A DNA stretch of 64,000 nt. Source: CAWDPQ01 sp049642465 (GTDB lineage: Bacteria; Acidobacteriota; Vicinamibacteria; Vicinamibacterales; 2-12-FULL-66-21). Location of the stretch: assembly GCA_049642465.1 (NCBI GenBank), contig JBAROV010000049.1, positions 1-64,000 on the forward strand, written 5' to 3'. The translations under genes were made by a program, and so were the position numbers. Under the pieces are notes generated by a model. The model did not search any database. It saw nothing but the letters and a program-made list of their open reading frames with translations, and was not told where the DNA came from. Positions 22,486 to 31,627 of this stretch are shown piece by piece; the first letter of the stretch is position 1; every line of letters starts with the position of its first letter.

Positions 22486-25380
22486 CTATCGCATCAGCGG
22501 CACGACCTGAAACGCCTGACTGTCACCGATGGGCGTGAACTTGTCGCCCTCGAGTTTCCCAACCGCGGCACGATACCGGCCGGCGGGGACCGGCGGCCCT
22601 TGCTGCTGACCGCCGCGGCCACCGAACCCGAACGCCTGCGGTTCTTGATCGTCACCACCACCAGTGGCGGCTCCAGCACCGCGCCCGCCACGCCCCGCCG
22701 CTGCCGGATCGGTGGTCTGTCTCGAGGCTGGCGGCTCCCCGCGGAGATCCCACGCGATCCGGCTGACACCGGCTTCTGACGGCAGCTGCAGCCGCCTGAT
22801 CTGCTTCCCCTCGTTGTCGGTAATGTTCAGCACCAGCTTGGCTGCGCTGTCGGCTCGACCGACGCTGTACGTGAAGACCGCACCGTAGGGCGGATTCGAC
22901 GTCGCGGTGTTGCCCCAGGCAGCCTGTTCATGGGTCAGGATGTCGAACATGTATGCGTCGCGCAGCGGGTAGAGGTGAGCTTCTTCGGTGAGCGATTGTG
23001 GTGTCAATGCCCGAAGCGGGGAGTAGTCGTCCAGAATGAATGCTCCCCGCCCGAACGTCCCGACAACCAGATCTCCTTCTCGTCGTTGAATGTGGAGATC
23101 GCGTGCCTGCGTTGTGGGGATTCCGCCCTTCAGCTGTACCCAGCTCGATCCGCCGTCCACGGTCATCCAGACGCCGAATTCCATCCCGGCAAAGAGCAAA
23201 TTGCCATCGAGATGGTCCTGGACGATGCTCCAGGCCCCGGAGCGCTGCGGGAGATTTCCCGCGATTGACGTCCAGGAGCGTCCGCGGTCCGTACTCTGCA
23301 TCACGTACGGTTTGAAGTCGCCGCGCTGATAGTTGTTGAACGTCGCAAATACCGTGTTGACATCCCGCGGCGACGCGTACACGTCTGTCACGTACGAGTA
23401 CTCGGCGACGCCAGGCAATTTCTCGACCTTCCGCCAATTCGCTCCGCCATCTTCCGTGATCTGCACCAGGCCGTCATCAGTGCCGACGTAGATCAGCCCC
23501 TCGAGCAACGGAGACTCGTCAATGGTCGTGATCGTGCTCAGCTGTGTAGTTGCCTGATTGAACGCGACAGAATCGCGCGGCCACACTTTCCCCATGATCG
23601 GGATAGTGGTTGCGTCGAGCTGCCGCGTCAGATCGCCGCTGATGGCGACCCACGAATTGCCGCGGTCGTCGCTGTGATACAACCGATCGCCGCCGAAGTA
23701 GATGCGGCGAGGCACATGTGCGCTCGTAATCAGCGGTGCATCCCAATGCCATCGTCCAAATCGTGCAAAGCCGCGTCCCCCGCGTCCCCCCGCTCCTTCA
23801 CCGCCTGCCGGAGGGGCTGGCGGCGGGGGACCGCCGGTCGTGTTCTGCGCGGTCGGCCGGATCTGCACGCGCTGCCCGGTTCGTAGATCCAGCCGGCTCA
23901 GATTTCCTTCCTGCGACTGCGCGTAGACGATACTCACATCGTCGGGATCGACGCGCGCCTGGAAGCCGTCGCCTCCGCCAACCGTGTACCAGTCACTCGT
24001 ACGGATACCGACACGATTGACAGTGCGCGACGGCCCGCAGATGCTCCCGTTGTCCTGCATTCCGCCGCAAACCCTGTAGAACGGCCGCGAGTTGTCGACG
24101 TTGACGCGATAGAACTGCGAAAGCGGCAGGTTCGTGAAGTGCCGCCAGGTTTTCAGGCCGTCGTAGGTCTCATACAGGCCGCCGTCGTTCCCGAGGAGAA
24201 CGTGGTTCTTATCTGCCGGATCGAAGACGATGTCGTGGTGATCGACGTGGACCCCAGGCAAGGACACCTGGATCCATGTTTTGCCGCCGTCGGTACTACG
24301 ATCCACGTTCGTCTGGAGCGACCAGATGGTTTCGGGGTCGTGGCCGTCCACGAAGATCTCGTTGTAGTAGCCAGGGTCACCGCCACGGTACCAATCGTCC
24401 GCCGGAGCGCCGCGGCCTCCACCTCCACCACCTCCGCCCCCTTCCCGTCCGCCGCGACCGGGCGTCGGCACGCGCTTGCCAATCCGCGTCCAATTCGCGC
24501 CTCCATCGTCGGAGCGGAAGAATCCGCCCTCGGTTCGCTGTGCGGTGACCAGTGCGTAGACGATCCGCGGATTTCGCCAGTTGATGCCGAGGCCAATCCG
24601 TCCGATCTCGACGGTCGGCAGGCCTTTCGTCAGCTTGGTCCAGCTCTGCCCCCCGTTCGTGGATTTGTAGAGACCGCTTTCCGGACCGCCACCGATCAGT
24701 TGTCCTACGGCGCGGCGCCGTTGATAAGCCGCCGCGTAGAGCACGTCCGGGTTTTTCGGATCCATGACGAGGTCGGTCACTCCCGTGTCTGGACTAATCG
24801 TCAGCACGGCTTTCCAGGTCTGTCCGCCGTCCGTCGTCTTGTAGAGTCCCCGATCGCCTCCTGAGCCCCAAAGCGGCCCGATCGCCGTCACGTAGGCCAC
24901 GTTGGAATTTCGAGGGTCGACGATGATGTTCTGAATGTGCTCGGAATTCTCCAGCCCCATCCTCTTCCATGTCTTGCCGGCGTCGGTGGATTTGTAGACG
25001 CCGTCACCAAAGCTCACGCTGCGCTGATTGTTGTTCTCGCCGGTACCGAGCCAGACGACGCTGGAATCCTTTGGATCGACGGTTACCGCTCCCAACGAGT
25101 ACGAGCCGTACTCGTCGAAGATTGGCGTCCATGTGTTGCCCCGGTTCTCGGTCTTCCACAGGTTCCCGGCCGCGGCCGCAACGTACCAGACGTTCGGGTT
25201 CTTCGGATCGACAGCGATGTCAGAGATTCGTCCTGTCGTGAGGCTCGGGCCGATGCTTCGGAATTCCAGCTTGCGCAGGACGGCGGAGTCGAAGCCAGAC
25301 GCACTCTGGAACCCAAGGATCGCGGTCGAACCCGCAGCGACGAGCAACACAGTGCGAGCAATCAAATCAGCTCTCTTCAT
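22486..25380 (-). CDS. Exported VPS10/sortilin-like beta-propeller protein (BNR/exo-sialidase-like repeats)
   Basis: The 964-residue product has a signal peptide and many propeller repeats with BNR signatures (STDAGKTWKRM, TTDGGQTWKAV, STNGGQSWTKL, STDGGKTWIQV, TEDGGANWRKV, STDRGRSWTSI). It resembles the large VPS10-domain glycosyl-hydrolase-like proteins abundant in Acidobacteriota and Bacteroidota. Two low-complexity linkers, Gly/Arg-rich and Pro/Gly-rich, lie in the middle, and another lies near the C-terminus (AGRGGRGAGAATGGG), before a final beta domain. The substrate is unknown: carbohydrate binding or protein binding are both possible. There is no intergenic space to the slipin gene downstream. 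Confidence 0.88.
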   Translation of the reverse strand: MKRADLIARTVLLVAAGSTAILGFQSASGFDSAVLRKLEFRSIGPSLTTGRISDIAVDPKNPNVWYVAAAAGNLWKTENRGNTWTPIFDEYGSYSLGAVTVDPKDSSVVWLGTGENNNQRSVSFGDGVYKSTDAGKTWKRMGLENSEHIQNIIVDPRNSNVAYVTAIGPLWGSGGDRGLYKTTDGGQTWKAVLTISPDTGVTDLVMDPKNPDVLYAAAYQRRRAVGQLIGGGPESGLYKSTNGGQSWTKLTKGLPTVEIGRIGLGINWRNPRIVYALVTAQRTEGGFFRSDDGGANWTRIGKRVPTPGRGGREGGGGGGGGGRGAPADDWYRGGDPGYYNEIFVDGHDPETIWSLQTNVDRSTDGGKTWIQVSLPGVHVDHHDIVFDPADKNHVLLGNDGGLYETYDGLKTWRHFTNLPLSQFYRVNVDNSRPFYRVCGGMQDNGSICGPSRTVNRVGIRTSDWYTVGGGDGFQARVDPDDVSIVYAQSQEGNLSRLDLRTGQRVQIRPTAQNTTGGPPPPAPPAGGEGAGGRGGRGFARFGRWHWDAPLITSAHVPRRIYFGGDRLYHSDDRGNSWVAISGDLTRQLDATTIPIMGKVWPRDSVAFNQATTQLSTITTIDESPLLEGLIYVGTDDGLVQITEDGGANWRKVEKLPGVAEYSYVTDVYASPRDVNTVFATFNNYQRGDFKPYVMQSTDRGRSWTSIAGNLPQRSGAWSIVQDHLDGNLLFAGMEFGVWMTVDGGSSWVQLKGGIPTTQARDLHIQRREGDLVVGTFGRGAFILDDYSPLRALTPQSLTEEAHLYPLRDAYMFDILTHEQAAWGNTATSNPPYGAVFTYSVGRADSAAKLVLNITDNEGKQIRRLQLPSEAGVSRIAWDLRGEPPASRQTTDPAAAGRGGRGAGAATGGGDDQEPQAFGFGGRGGQQQGPPVPAGRYRAAVGKLEGDKFTPIGDSQAFQVVPLMR

Positions 25381-25515
25381 CCATTCCCTCTGGTGTTAAT
25401 CCACGCCCTCGATGTCACCGAGATCCTTCGCGCGCCCGTTGCACGTTTGTTCCGGATGAAACGCCCCGCGGCAGTCGCGCACATTCGTTGACTGGCGACA
25501 GGCGGTGCGAAGCGA

Positions 25516-26658
25516 CTATACCTTTCGCAGCCGCTCCGCCGCACGCTCGAGCGTCTCGTCCTTCTTGGCAAAACAGAAGCGCAGGATCTTTGGCGCCGGG
25601 AGATGATACAGAAACGGCGACGTGGGAATCGAGGCGACGCCATGCTCCTTCGTCAGCCGAATCGCGAAGTCAGCGTCCGGTTCGTCAGTGATCGCGGAGT
25701 AGTCCATCAACTGGAAGTAGCTGCCGCGGCAACGCAGAGGCTTGAAGCGCGACTCCTTCATCAAGTCGAGAAACAGATCGCGCTTGCATTGGTAGAACGG
25801 CGCCAGCTCCGTCAGTCGTCCGTGATCCGCGAGGAAGTCTGCGATCCCGTACTGGACGGGCGTGATCGTTGAAAACGTCACGAACTGGTGCACCTTGCGG
25901 AACTCTGTGGTCAGTGCCGCGGGAGCAACGGCGTAGCCAATCTTCCAGCCCGTCGTGTGAAACGTCTTGCCAAAGGATCCGATCACGAACGTGTGCGCCG
26001 CGAGGTCCTCGTAACGCGCCATGCTTTCGTGGCGAATGCCGTCAAAAATGATGTGTTCGTAAACCTCGTCGCTGACGATGTGGATGCCGGTGTCGTGGAC
26101 GAGGGACTGAAGTTCTCGGATGTCGGCAGCGGTAATCACCGCGCCCGTCGGGTTGTGCGGTGAGTTGATCATCAGCAGCCGCGTTCGACCGGTAACCGCC
26201 GTTCGCACCGCATCCCAGTCAATCTCGTAGGTGCGAGGTCGCATTGAAACGATTCTGGGCACGCCGCCATTCAGCACGGTCGCCGGGACGTAGGAGTCGT
26301 AGCACGGCTCGAGCATGATGACTTCGTCGCCGGGGTGGACCATCGCCGCAACGGCGTCGAAGATCGCTTCGGTTCCCCCCGACGTCACCGTCACTTCTGT
26401 TTCCGGGTCGTAACGACGTCCGTAGAGGGCTTCGTATTTTGCCGAGATCGCCTCGCGAAGCGGCAGCACGCCCTGCATCGGCGCGTACTGATTGCGTCCC
26501 GCGCGCATGTGCCGGGCCACGGCATCGACCAATTCGGGATCGCAATCGAAGTCAGGAAAGCCCTGGGAGAGGTTGATCGCGCCGAGGTCCGCGGCCAGCC
26601 GTGACATCACCGTGAAAATCGTCGTCCCAACGTCGGGAAGTCTCGATCGGAGTGTCAT
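25516..26658 (-). CDS. PLP-dependent class I/II aminotransferase (methionine aminotransferase YbdL-like)
   Basis: The 380-residue enzyme has fold-type I features: INLSQGFPDFD at the substrate entrance, VTSGGTEAIFDA binding the PLP phosphate, NSPHNPTGAV, SDEVYEHIIF, and the Schiff-base Lys231 in GSFGKTFHTTGWKIGY. LRFCFAKKDETLERAAERL closes the C-terminus. The FGKTFHTTGWK wording matches the YbdL/kynurenine aminotransferase branch, which prefers methionine and aromatic amino acids. The start overlaps the preceding asparaginase-domain gene by four bases. Confidence 0.9.
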   Translation of the reverse strand: MTLRSRLPDVGTTIFTVMSRLAADLGAINLSQGFPDFDCDPELVDAVARHMRAGRNQYAPMQGVLPLREAISAKYEALYGRRYDPETEVTVTSGGTEAIFDAVAAMVHPGDEVIMLEPCYDSYVPATVLNGGVPRIVSMRPRTYEIDWDAVRTAVTGRTRLLMINSPHNPTGAVITAADIRELQSLVHDTGIHIVSDEVYEHIIFDGIRHESMARYEDLAAHTFVIGSFGKTFHTTGWKIGYAVAPAALTTEFRKVHQFVTFSTITPVQYGIADFLADHGRLTELAPFYQCKRDLFLDLMKESRFKPLRCRGSYFQLMDYSAITDEPDADFAIRLTKEHGVASIPTSPFLYHLPAPKILRFCFAKKDETLERAAERLRKV

Positions 26659-27146
26659 CGCACCGCCGCTTCGAATACGCCGGTGGTCTTGTTCTTGCGA
26701 ACCAAATCCCAGCGGAAATGTTGACCGTTCATGGCGATGTACACGCCGGGTGGAAGCACCTGGACGAATGACAACGCACTGCCAAGATTGAACAATCCAT
26801 CGGAGCTGCCAAACGCGTACGGCACCATCGCACCGGTCAACACGATGGTCTTGCCGGCGATGCCGGCCGCTGCCAGTGCGGCCGCCGTTTCCACCATCGT
26901 GTCCGTTCCGTGCGTGACGAGGACCGCTCGTTCCGGCGCAGCCGTGCAGCGCGCGACAATCGCCTGCCGGTCGGCGTCATTCATGTCGAGGCTGTCCATC
27001 ATCATCACGGTTTCCACGTGGACAGCCAGCCGGCTCCGGCCCAGCCGAAGCATTTCGGGGACGTGTGTCTCGCGAAAGAACAGCCTTCCGGTCAGCTCAT
27101 CGTATTGCTTGTCGAACGTACCGCCGGTCACCAGGATTCGAATCAT
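26655..27146 (-). CDS. Short asparaginase-domain protein
   Basis: The start at 27146 gives MIRILVTGGTFDKQYDELTG, which places the conserved Thr motif correctly; an upstream ATG at 27191 would add 15 unconserved residues. The 163-residue product covers only the N-terminal type I/II asparaginase domain. It carries the catalytic VTGGTFDK and VTHGTDTMVETAA motifs and VLTGAMVPY. Full-length enzymes are about 330 residues, but similar short forms are common. It may hydrolyse asparagine or a related amide. The downstream aminotransferase overlaps by ATGA. Confidence 0.8.
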   Translation of the reverse strand: MIRILVTGGTFDKQYDELTGRLFFRETHVPEMLRLGRSRLAVHVETVMMMDSLDMNDADRQAIVARCTAAPERAVLVTHGTDTMVETAAALAAAGIAGKTIVLTGAMVPYAFGSSDGLFNLGSALSFVQVLPPGVYIAMNGQHFRWDLVRKNKTTGVFEAAVR

Positions 27147-27338
27147 GACGAATGTGCAAGTCCGCTCACCAAAAGTGTGCGAAGCGGCCAATTCATTCTA
27201 GCCTCGACTCATCGTGCAGTGGCGTGCAACCCCCCGCTGTAACTGCCACACCTGCCTGGTCTTACTGGATCGCCCCCGCCTGAATGGAGCGTGGCGGCAC
27301 CGCGCTTGCCCCTCGCTCGTGTCCCGGGAGGTTACTGA

Positions 27339-27431
27339 ATGTTCGCTATTTCCGCGATTCTGATCGGCGTCATCGGCATCTTCTACGTGCGCCGTCGCAG
27401 CGCTCGGAAGAAGTCCGCTCCGGCTCGATAA
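27339..27431 (+). CDS. Predicted 30-residue single-span membrane peptide
   Basis: GGGAGG (27326-27331) lies seven bases before an ATG opening a 30-codon frame that ends in TAA. The peptide begins MFAISAILIGVIGIFYV, a hydrophobic stretch able to span the membrane, followed by a strongly basic tail (RRRSARKKSAPAR). The positive tail would stay in the cytoplasm. It sits alone in a 300-base gap between the asparaginase gene and the GT87 gene. I do not recognise it. Ribosome site, composition and topology support a real small protein; conservation is unknown. Confidence 0.45.
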   Translation: MFAISAILIGVIGIFYVRRRSARKKSAPAR

Positions 27432-27492
27432 GCCAAGCTGCAACGCGATGTTCGGAGGCGCGCCGTAAGGCGCGCCCGCCGGCCCGCGCGCC

Positions 27493-28614
27493 TCACACCA
27501 CCCGTTTCACCCGTAGCGCGTACAACGCGGCAATCACGATTAGGAAGCAGATCGTGACGCTCGACCACGACATGAACGTGGCGTAGGTGCGGCGCCCCAT
27601 CAGATCGAACACACTGAACGCGGCTATCGCGACGGCGGCCGCAGTGGGGACCTTCAGTGCGCTCGGCAGACGGTCTCCATAATTCACGAGGAAGGCGATC
27701 GCTGGCGTTGCCAGCAGCAGCACGTAGTCCCATCCCTGCGGCGACAGTAACGGCATCATCGTCAACAGCAGCGCCACCTCGAGACCCATCGGCTCGGTCA
27801 CTCCGCTCCTGCGCCGCAACACATCAACGGCCAGTCCAAGTACGGCGATCGACGTCAGCATCGCGAGCCATTCGGCACTCGTTCCCGGCCCGATCCATTT
27901 CGCATACATCGCTGCGAACGACACGTTATCGGTATTGAGGAGATTGGGAGCCGTGGAGGTCGTTACCGTTCGCCACCATTCACCGTGCAGAGACAAGCTT
28001 GCGGAGAAGCCGTAAACGGCGGCCGGGGCTGCGATCGCGATCAGCATCGCGACCACGGCACTGGCAAATGCGCGTCCGTATCCGATGACCAGCAGCCACG
28101 GAAGAAAAATCACCGCGTACGGCTTGACGATGATCGCGAGTGAGAGCAGGAGGCCGGCGAGTGTCTCTCGGTCCGTGCGAAGCGACAGGGCCGCGGCGGT
28201 CACGAGCGCGCCGAGCAGGAGGTTGACTTGTCCGAGCACGAGCTCGTGGCCGTAGAATTTTGCCATCGCCAGCACGATGCAGAGGACGAGCACCCAGATT
28301 GTTCTTCTTCTGTCGGGCAGAAGGTCGATGCTCATCGCCACGAAAGCCCCGAGGACGCCTGCAGAGAGTGCAAACCACACGGCCTTCGCAGCCTGCAGCG
28401 GGAGCCAGGCCAGCGGAACGGCGAGCAGCGCGAAGGCTGGCAAATACTTCAGTTGATAGTGCCCGTCATCGGGCGAGTACAGCGGCTGTGCGTGCGCGGC
28501 GCGGGACCCCGCGCGCCAGTAGACCTCGAAGTCCGGCATCTTCTGCGCGGCGCGGAAAGCGTAAACCGCGCCGAGAAGGGCGAGTGCCGCGCAGAGGAGC
28601 GCGGCGCGCTTCAC
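27493..28614 (-). CDS. GT87-type (DUF2029) membrane mannosyltransferase-like protein
   Basis: The 373-residue polytopic protein opens with MKRAALLCAALALLGAVYAF, then PDFEVYWRAGSRAAHAQPLY with the conserved acidic residue of the first external loop. LKYLPAFALLAVPLAWLP and later LSPQGWDYVLLL follow. This is the GT87/DUF2029 pattern, a GT-C fold enzyme using polyprenyl-phosphate-linked sugars, as in actinobacterial lipomannan assembly. About ten membrane segments are visible. It overlaps the upstream kinase-like gene by four bases and so belongs to the run 31482 to 27493. Confidence 0.8.
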   Translation of the reverse strand: MKRAALLCAALALLGAVYAFRAAQKMPDFEVYWRAGSRAAHAQPLYSPDDGHYQLKYLPAFALLAVPLAWLPLQAAKAVWFALSAGVLGAFVAMSIDLLPDRRRTIWVLVLCIVLAMAKFYGHELVLGQVNLLLGALVTAAALSLRTDRETLAGLLLSLAIIVKPYAVIFLPWLLVIGYGRAFASAVVAMLIAIAAPAAVYGFSASLSLHGEWWRTVTTSTAPNLLNTDNVSFAAMYAKWIGPGTSAEWLAMLTSIAVLGLAVDVLRRRSGVTEPMGLEVALLLTMMPLLSPQGWDYVLLLATPAIAFLVNYGDRLPSALKVPTAAAVAIAAFSVFDLMGRRTYATFMSWSSVTICFLIVIAALYALRVKRVV

Positions 28615-30254
28615 GGATTGCGTTCGAGACCGACGAGCATCCAGCCGTCGGCGGAGCGACGGAAGTAGGCCATCAGCGGTTGAGACCAGGCGGGAAAATC
28701 CGCGTGATGCGCGCGAAGACGCGCGGCCACGTAGTCCGGTCGCGGCGCCAGCAACTCGGCAGGTGCCTGGATGCGCGGCGTCGTCGAAGTCACCTCAGTG
28801 CCGTAGGGTTCGTGCTGGTTGGCGTCGTTGTCGAATCGCGACCACTGAACGCTGTAGCGTTCCGCCGCCTTCGCGACGCCAGCTTTTTCTGCGGCGTTTT
28901 CGAAGGTCAGTTCACCTGAAGGGCTCATCGTGACGTTGACGAGCGGGTTCGTGGCATTCAGCCACGTGCTGAGGACCTTGGTCCGGCGCTCGAGCACGAT
29001 CCTCGTCAGATACTCCGACGCGGCGGGATCGCTGTACTTGGCTGTGGACAGGACCGCTTTGATCGCGTCCTCGTTCAGCGCGGCGACAATGCGCGCCGCC
29101 CAGAAACGGTCCTCTTCCGCGGCATTCTTGAACGCTGGATTCGGGTAATCGGCCTTCCACTCATCCGGCCGGAAATACGTGGACTCGATTCGTCCGACGG
29201 CAGGGATATCGGGATAAGGCACCTTGAGCCACGGCCGCACGTAGAGGCCAAGCGTCAGCATGGTAATGAAGGTTGGACGCGACTCCCAGACGAACTCGTT
29301 GCCTGCCCGCCGGCTCTGAGCCTTCACGCTGCCGCTGCCGAGTGTTGAGCCAAAATCGAGGAGATGGTGGCGGACGAGTCTGCGGCCGCTCGTCTCGATC
29401 ACTGTGTCGAGCGAGTTCGTGCTGCGCACCTCGTCGTGGTTCAGCCATGCGGAAAACACCATGAGCCCGCGCAGCTCACGCCGGTGTTCGTGGGGAAAAA
29501 TGTCGTTCGGATCATCCGGCCGCGTGGAGTAGTAACGGAACGGCCCGACCGGCCGGCCCGGCAGATTGCGGCTGGCCAGCACTCGATACGAGCCGTCCGC
29601 GCCCTGCGCCGCGTTCTCGAGGATGTCGTCGATATCATCGCGCGTGAGCGGCCGCGGCCGACCGTCTTCGTCTTTCATGGTCGCCCCTGCACGGATGGCG
29701 AGTTGCTCCGGCCTGAACGTCGCGAGGTAGTTCTCAGGAACGTGATAGCCGAAGGCATGAAAGAATTTTGTGGAGACGACCTCAGCGCCGCTCGCCATCT
29801 CCGGGTTCGATTTCGGATCGAACTTGATCCAGTAGACCTCTCCCGTGCCGTCCTGGATCGTGAAGCCGGGAGTCACGCCTTCGGATTTTCTCGCCAGGAT
29901 CGTCCAGGTTCCCGGTGCCGGACCAGTGCCCGTGTCGGGTCCCCTGGCGAGATCCGCGACCGCCATGGGCTGGCGCCCGATTCGATTCGTAAACCAGCTC
30001 GAATCGGGAACTTCGCCAATCGTGTTGATATTCTCGGCACGCTTCGGCGTGCGATCGCCGGCGCCAAGAAACGAATTTTCGATCAAGTCGTACTGACCGC
30101 TGACATCGACTTCCGGAACGTTCGAGGCGTCCTGTGTCTCGGGATCGTGCCAGATTGGATCGTCCGGGTAGAACTTCGGCGATGCAGTCCGACCGACGCT
30201 GCCAGCCGTCCAGACGCCCACCAGGAGTACGCTCGCCGCGGCAAGTCGCCGCAT
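28611..30254 (-). CDS. Exported protein with a kinase-like catalytic core
   Basis: The start at 30254 gives a compact signal peptide (MRRLAAASVLLVGVWTAGS) and 547 residues. The middle reads like a split protein-kinase/HipA/Fam20 fold. VTPGFTIQDGTGEVYWIKFD supplies a strand with Lys144, and PEMASGAEVVSTKFFHAFG a helix with Glu158. LNHDEVRSTNSLD provides the catalytic Asp274 and Asn280, and HHLLDFGSTLGSG the DFG Asp300. Each element is in the correct order and spacing. I recall similar proteins next to BamA-like genes in soil bacteria, listed as hypothetical. The likely location is periplasm or outer membrane; the phospho-donor there is an open question. It starts seven bases after the BamA-like gene. 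Confidence 0.6.
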   Translation of the reverse strand: MRRLAAASVLLVGVWTAGSVGRTASPKFYPDDPIWHDPETQDASNVPEVDVSGQYDLIENSFLGAGDRTPKRAENINTIGEVPDSSWFTNRIGRQPMAVADLARGPDTGTGPAPGTWTILARKSEGVTPGFTIQDGTGEVYWIKFDPKSNPEMASGAEVVSTKFFHAFGYHVPENYLATFRPEQLAIRAGATMKDEDGRPRPLTRDDIDDILENAAQGADGSYRVLASRNLPGRPVGPFRYYSTRPDDPNDIFPHEHRRELRGLMVFSAWLNHDEVRSTNSLDTVIETSGRRLVRHHLLDFGSTLGSGSVKAQSRRAGNEFVWESRPTFITMLTLGLYVRPWLKVPYPDIPAVGRIESTYFRPDEWKADYPNPAFKNAAEEDRFWAARIVAALNEDAIKAVLSTAKYSDPAASEYLTRIVLERRTKVLSTWLNATNPLVNVTMSPSGELTFENAAEKAGVAKAAERYSVQWSRFDNDANQHEPYGTEVTSTTPRIQAPAELLAPRPDYVAARLRAHHADFPAWSQPLMAYFRRSADGWMLVGLERNP

Positions 30255-30261
30255 CGACTGA

Positions 30262-31482
30262 TCAGAACGCATTGCTGAATTTGAAGAAATAGTGGAGACC
30301 TTCGCCGGCACCGGTTGCGACGTCAATCCGGAAGAACACGGCGCTCGGCGTATTGAACCGCAGCCCAATCCCGTACGAACGCTTCAAGTCACCAAAGTCG
30401 AGGTCAGATACCCGCGGAGCGACAGTCCCGAAGTCGGTGAAGAGCGCCATGTCGAGGGCAGCGAACGCTTCCCAGCGATACTCGACGTTGAAGTTGAACA
30501 TGGCGCGATCGCGGAAACGATAATCGTTCACACCTCGCAGCGTGTGACCGCCGCCAAGTGTTGGCTGCATGAAGAATGGCACCCGATGCCCCGACTGCGG
30601 AGTTGCTGATACGAGTTCCGTCTTGAGCGCGAACACGCGCTTCTTGTCGAAGATCGGAAAGAACTGACGCGCCTGCGCATCGAGCAGGCGAAAGCTGTAG
30701 CGATCCAAATCCGAGTCGTTGTACGCCCGCCACGCGACCGCGTAGTAGCCACCCGATCGCGCGTTGCCCGGTTCATCACGGTAATCAACTTCGGCAAACG
30801 CCTCGCCGTATCGATAATCAGGCTGTGCCAGGAGAGCGGGAGCGAGACTATCGTCGAAGGTGGCTTCAATCGACGGGAATCGCGTGTCTTTTCCCGAGTC
30901 AATCGACGGACTGAGCACTCCGACGCGCGTGCCGAAGTGAAACCACGTCCGCGGCTTCACCATCGCACGCCCCTGGAACTCGCGTCCCTCGAAGAGGTAG
31001 CTGACACGCATCGCCTCCTGGGTGTTGGGACCGAGGCCGTAGAAATCATCCTGCGGCTGACGACGGTACACGCCCTCGACGCCCACCTCGAGGCGTTCAT
31101 CCGCCAGTCGGGGCAGGGAAAAGTCCGCGCGGAACATCTGATACCGCCGGAACGTCGCCCCCGCTTCGAGCACCACGCGCGCCTGGCGATCGAACAGATC
31201 GTGTCGCCAACCGCCACCGAACCCGATGCCCGCGCCAACTGGTCGATGGGTATAGCCGTATTCGGCAAAAAACCCGTTGTGCGGCGCGATCATGCGCCTG
31301 AGACGACCCTCTTCGGCCCTCATCACCCAGGTTTCGAGCTTCTTGGGTTCGTACGGTTTCAGCCGCTTCGCCTTGTCCGCGCGCTCGCGTTCGAGCTGAG
31401 CGGAGCGCGTATTTTGCGCGGCGGCAGGGAGGGGGTGGAGGACGAGACAGATGAGCAGCCAGCCGGCCGCGCGCAGGAACAT
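30262..31482 (-). CDS. BamA/TamA-family (surface antigen D15) outer-membrane barrel protein
   Basis: The 406-residue product has a signal peptide and a short charged segment (AQLERERADKAKRLKPYEP), then a 16-strand-type barrel. It includes the Omp85 hallmark LGGGHTLRGVNDYRFRDR (the LRGF/Y loop) and FNVEYRWEAF. It ends in LHYFFKFSNAF with a C-terminal Phe. No POTRA domains are present, so it is a barrel-only relative rather than the essential BamA. It leads an operon with the exported kinase-like protein and the GT87 protein, suggesting a joint envelope function. Confidence 0.88.
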   Translation of the reverse strand: MFLRAAGWLLICLVLHPLPAAAQNTRSAQLERERADKAKRLKPYEPKKLETWVMRAEEGRLRRMIAPHNGFFAEYGYTHRPVGAGIGFGGGWRHDLFDRQARVVLEAGATFRRYQMFRADFSLPRLADERLEVGVEGVYRRQPQDDFYGLGPNTQEAMRVSYLFEGREFQGRAMVKPRTWFHFGTRVGVLSPSIDSGKDTRFPSIEATFDDSLAPALLAQPDYRYGEAFAEVDYRDEPGNARSGGYYAVAWRAYNDSDLDRYSFRLLDAQARQFFPIFDKKRVFALKTELVSATPQSGHRVPFFMQPTLGGGHTLRGVNDYRFRDRAMFNFNVEYRWEAFAALDMALFTDFGTVAPRVSDLDFGDLKRSYGIGLRFNTPSAVFFRIDVATGAGEGLHYFFKFSNAF

Positions 31483-31509
31483 GATCGACCGACATTATTA
31501 CAGGACGCC

Positions 31510-31612
31510 GTCGTCAGTCGCTAGTCGCTAGTCGGTAGTCCGTCTTACGCTCGTCAGTCGCTAGTCGCTCGTCAGTCGTTTGCTTGGGAGACTAACGACA
31601 AGCGACTGACGC
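31510..31612. repeat. Degenerate TAGTCGC-family repeats between BamA-like and ADOP genes
   Basis: Repeated GTCGCTA units in both orientations (CAGTCGC, TAGTCGC and TAGTCGG; later AAGCGACTGACG) are interrupted by short spacers. They occupy most of the 145-base gap, next to the stop of the ADOP permease gene. Confidence 0.8.
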
Positions 31613-31627
31613 GCGAAGCGCACGACT

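Noticed and set aside
27339..27431. PEP-CTERM or LPXTG sorting signal
   Set aside because: The peptide has a membrane helix and basic tail but no Pro-Glu-Pro or LPXTG motif, and it has its own ribosome site and start codon.
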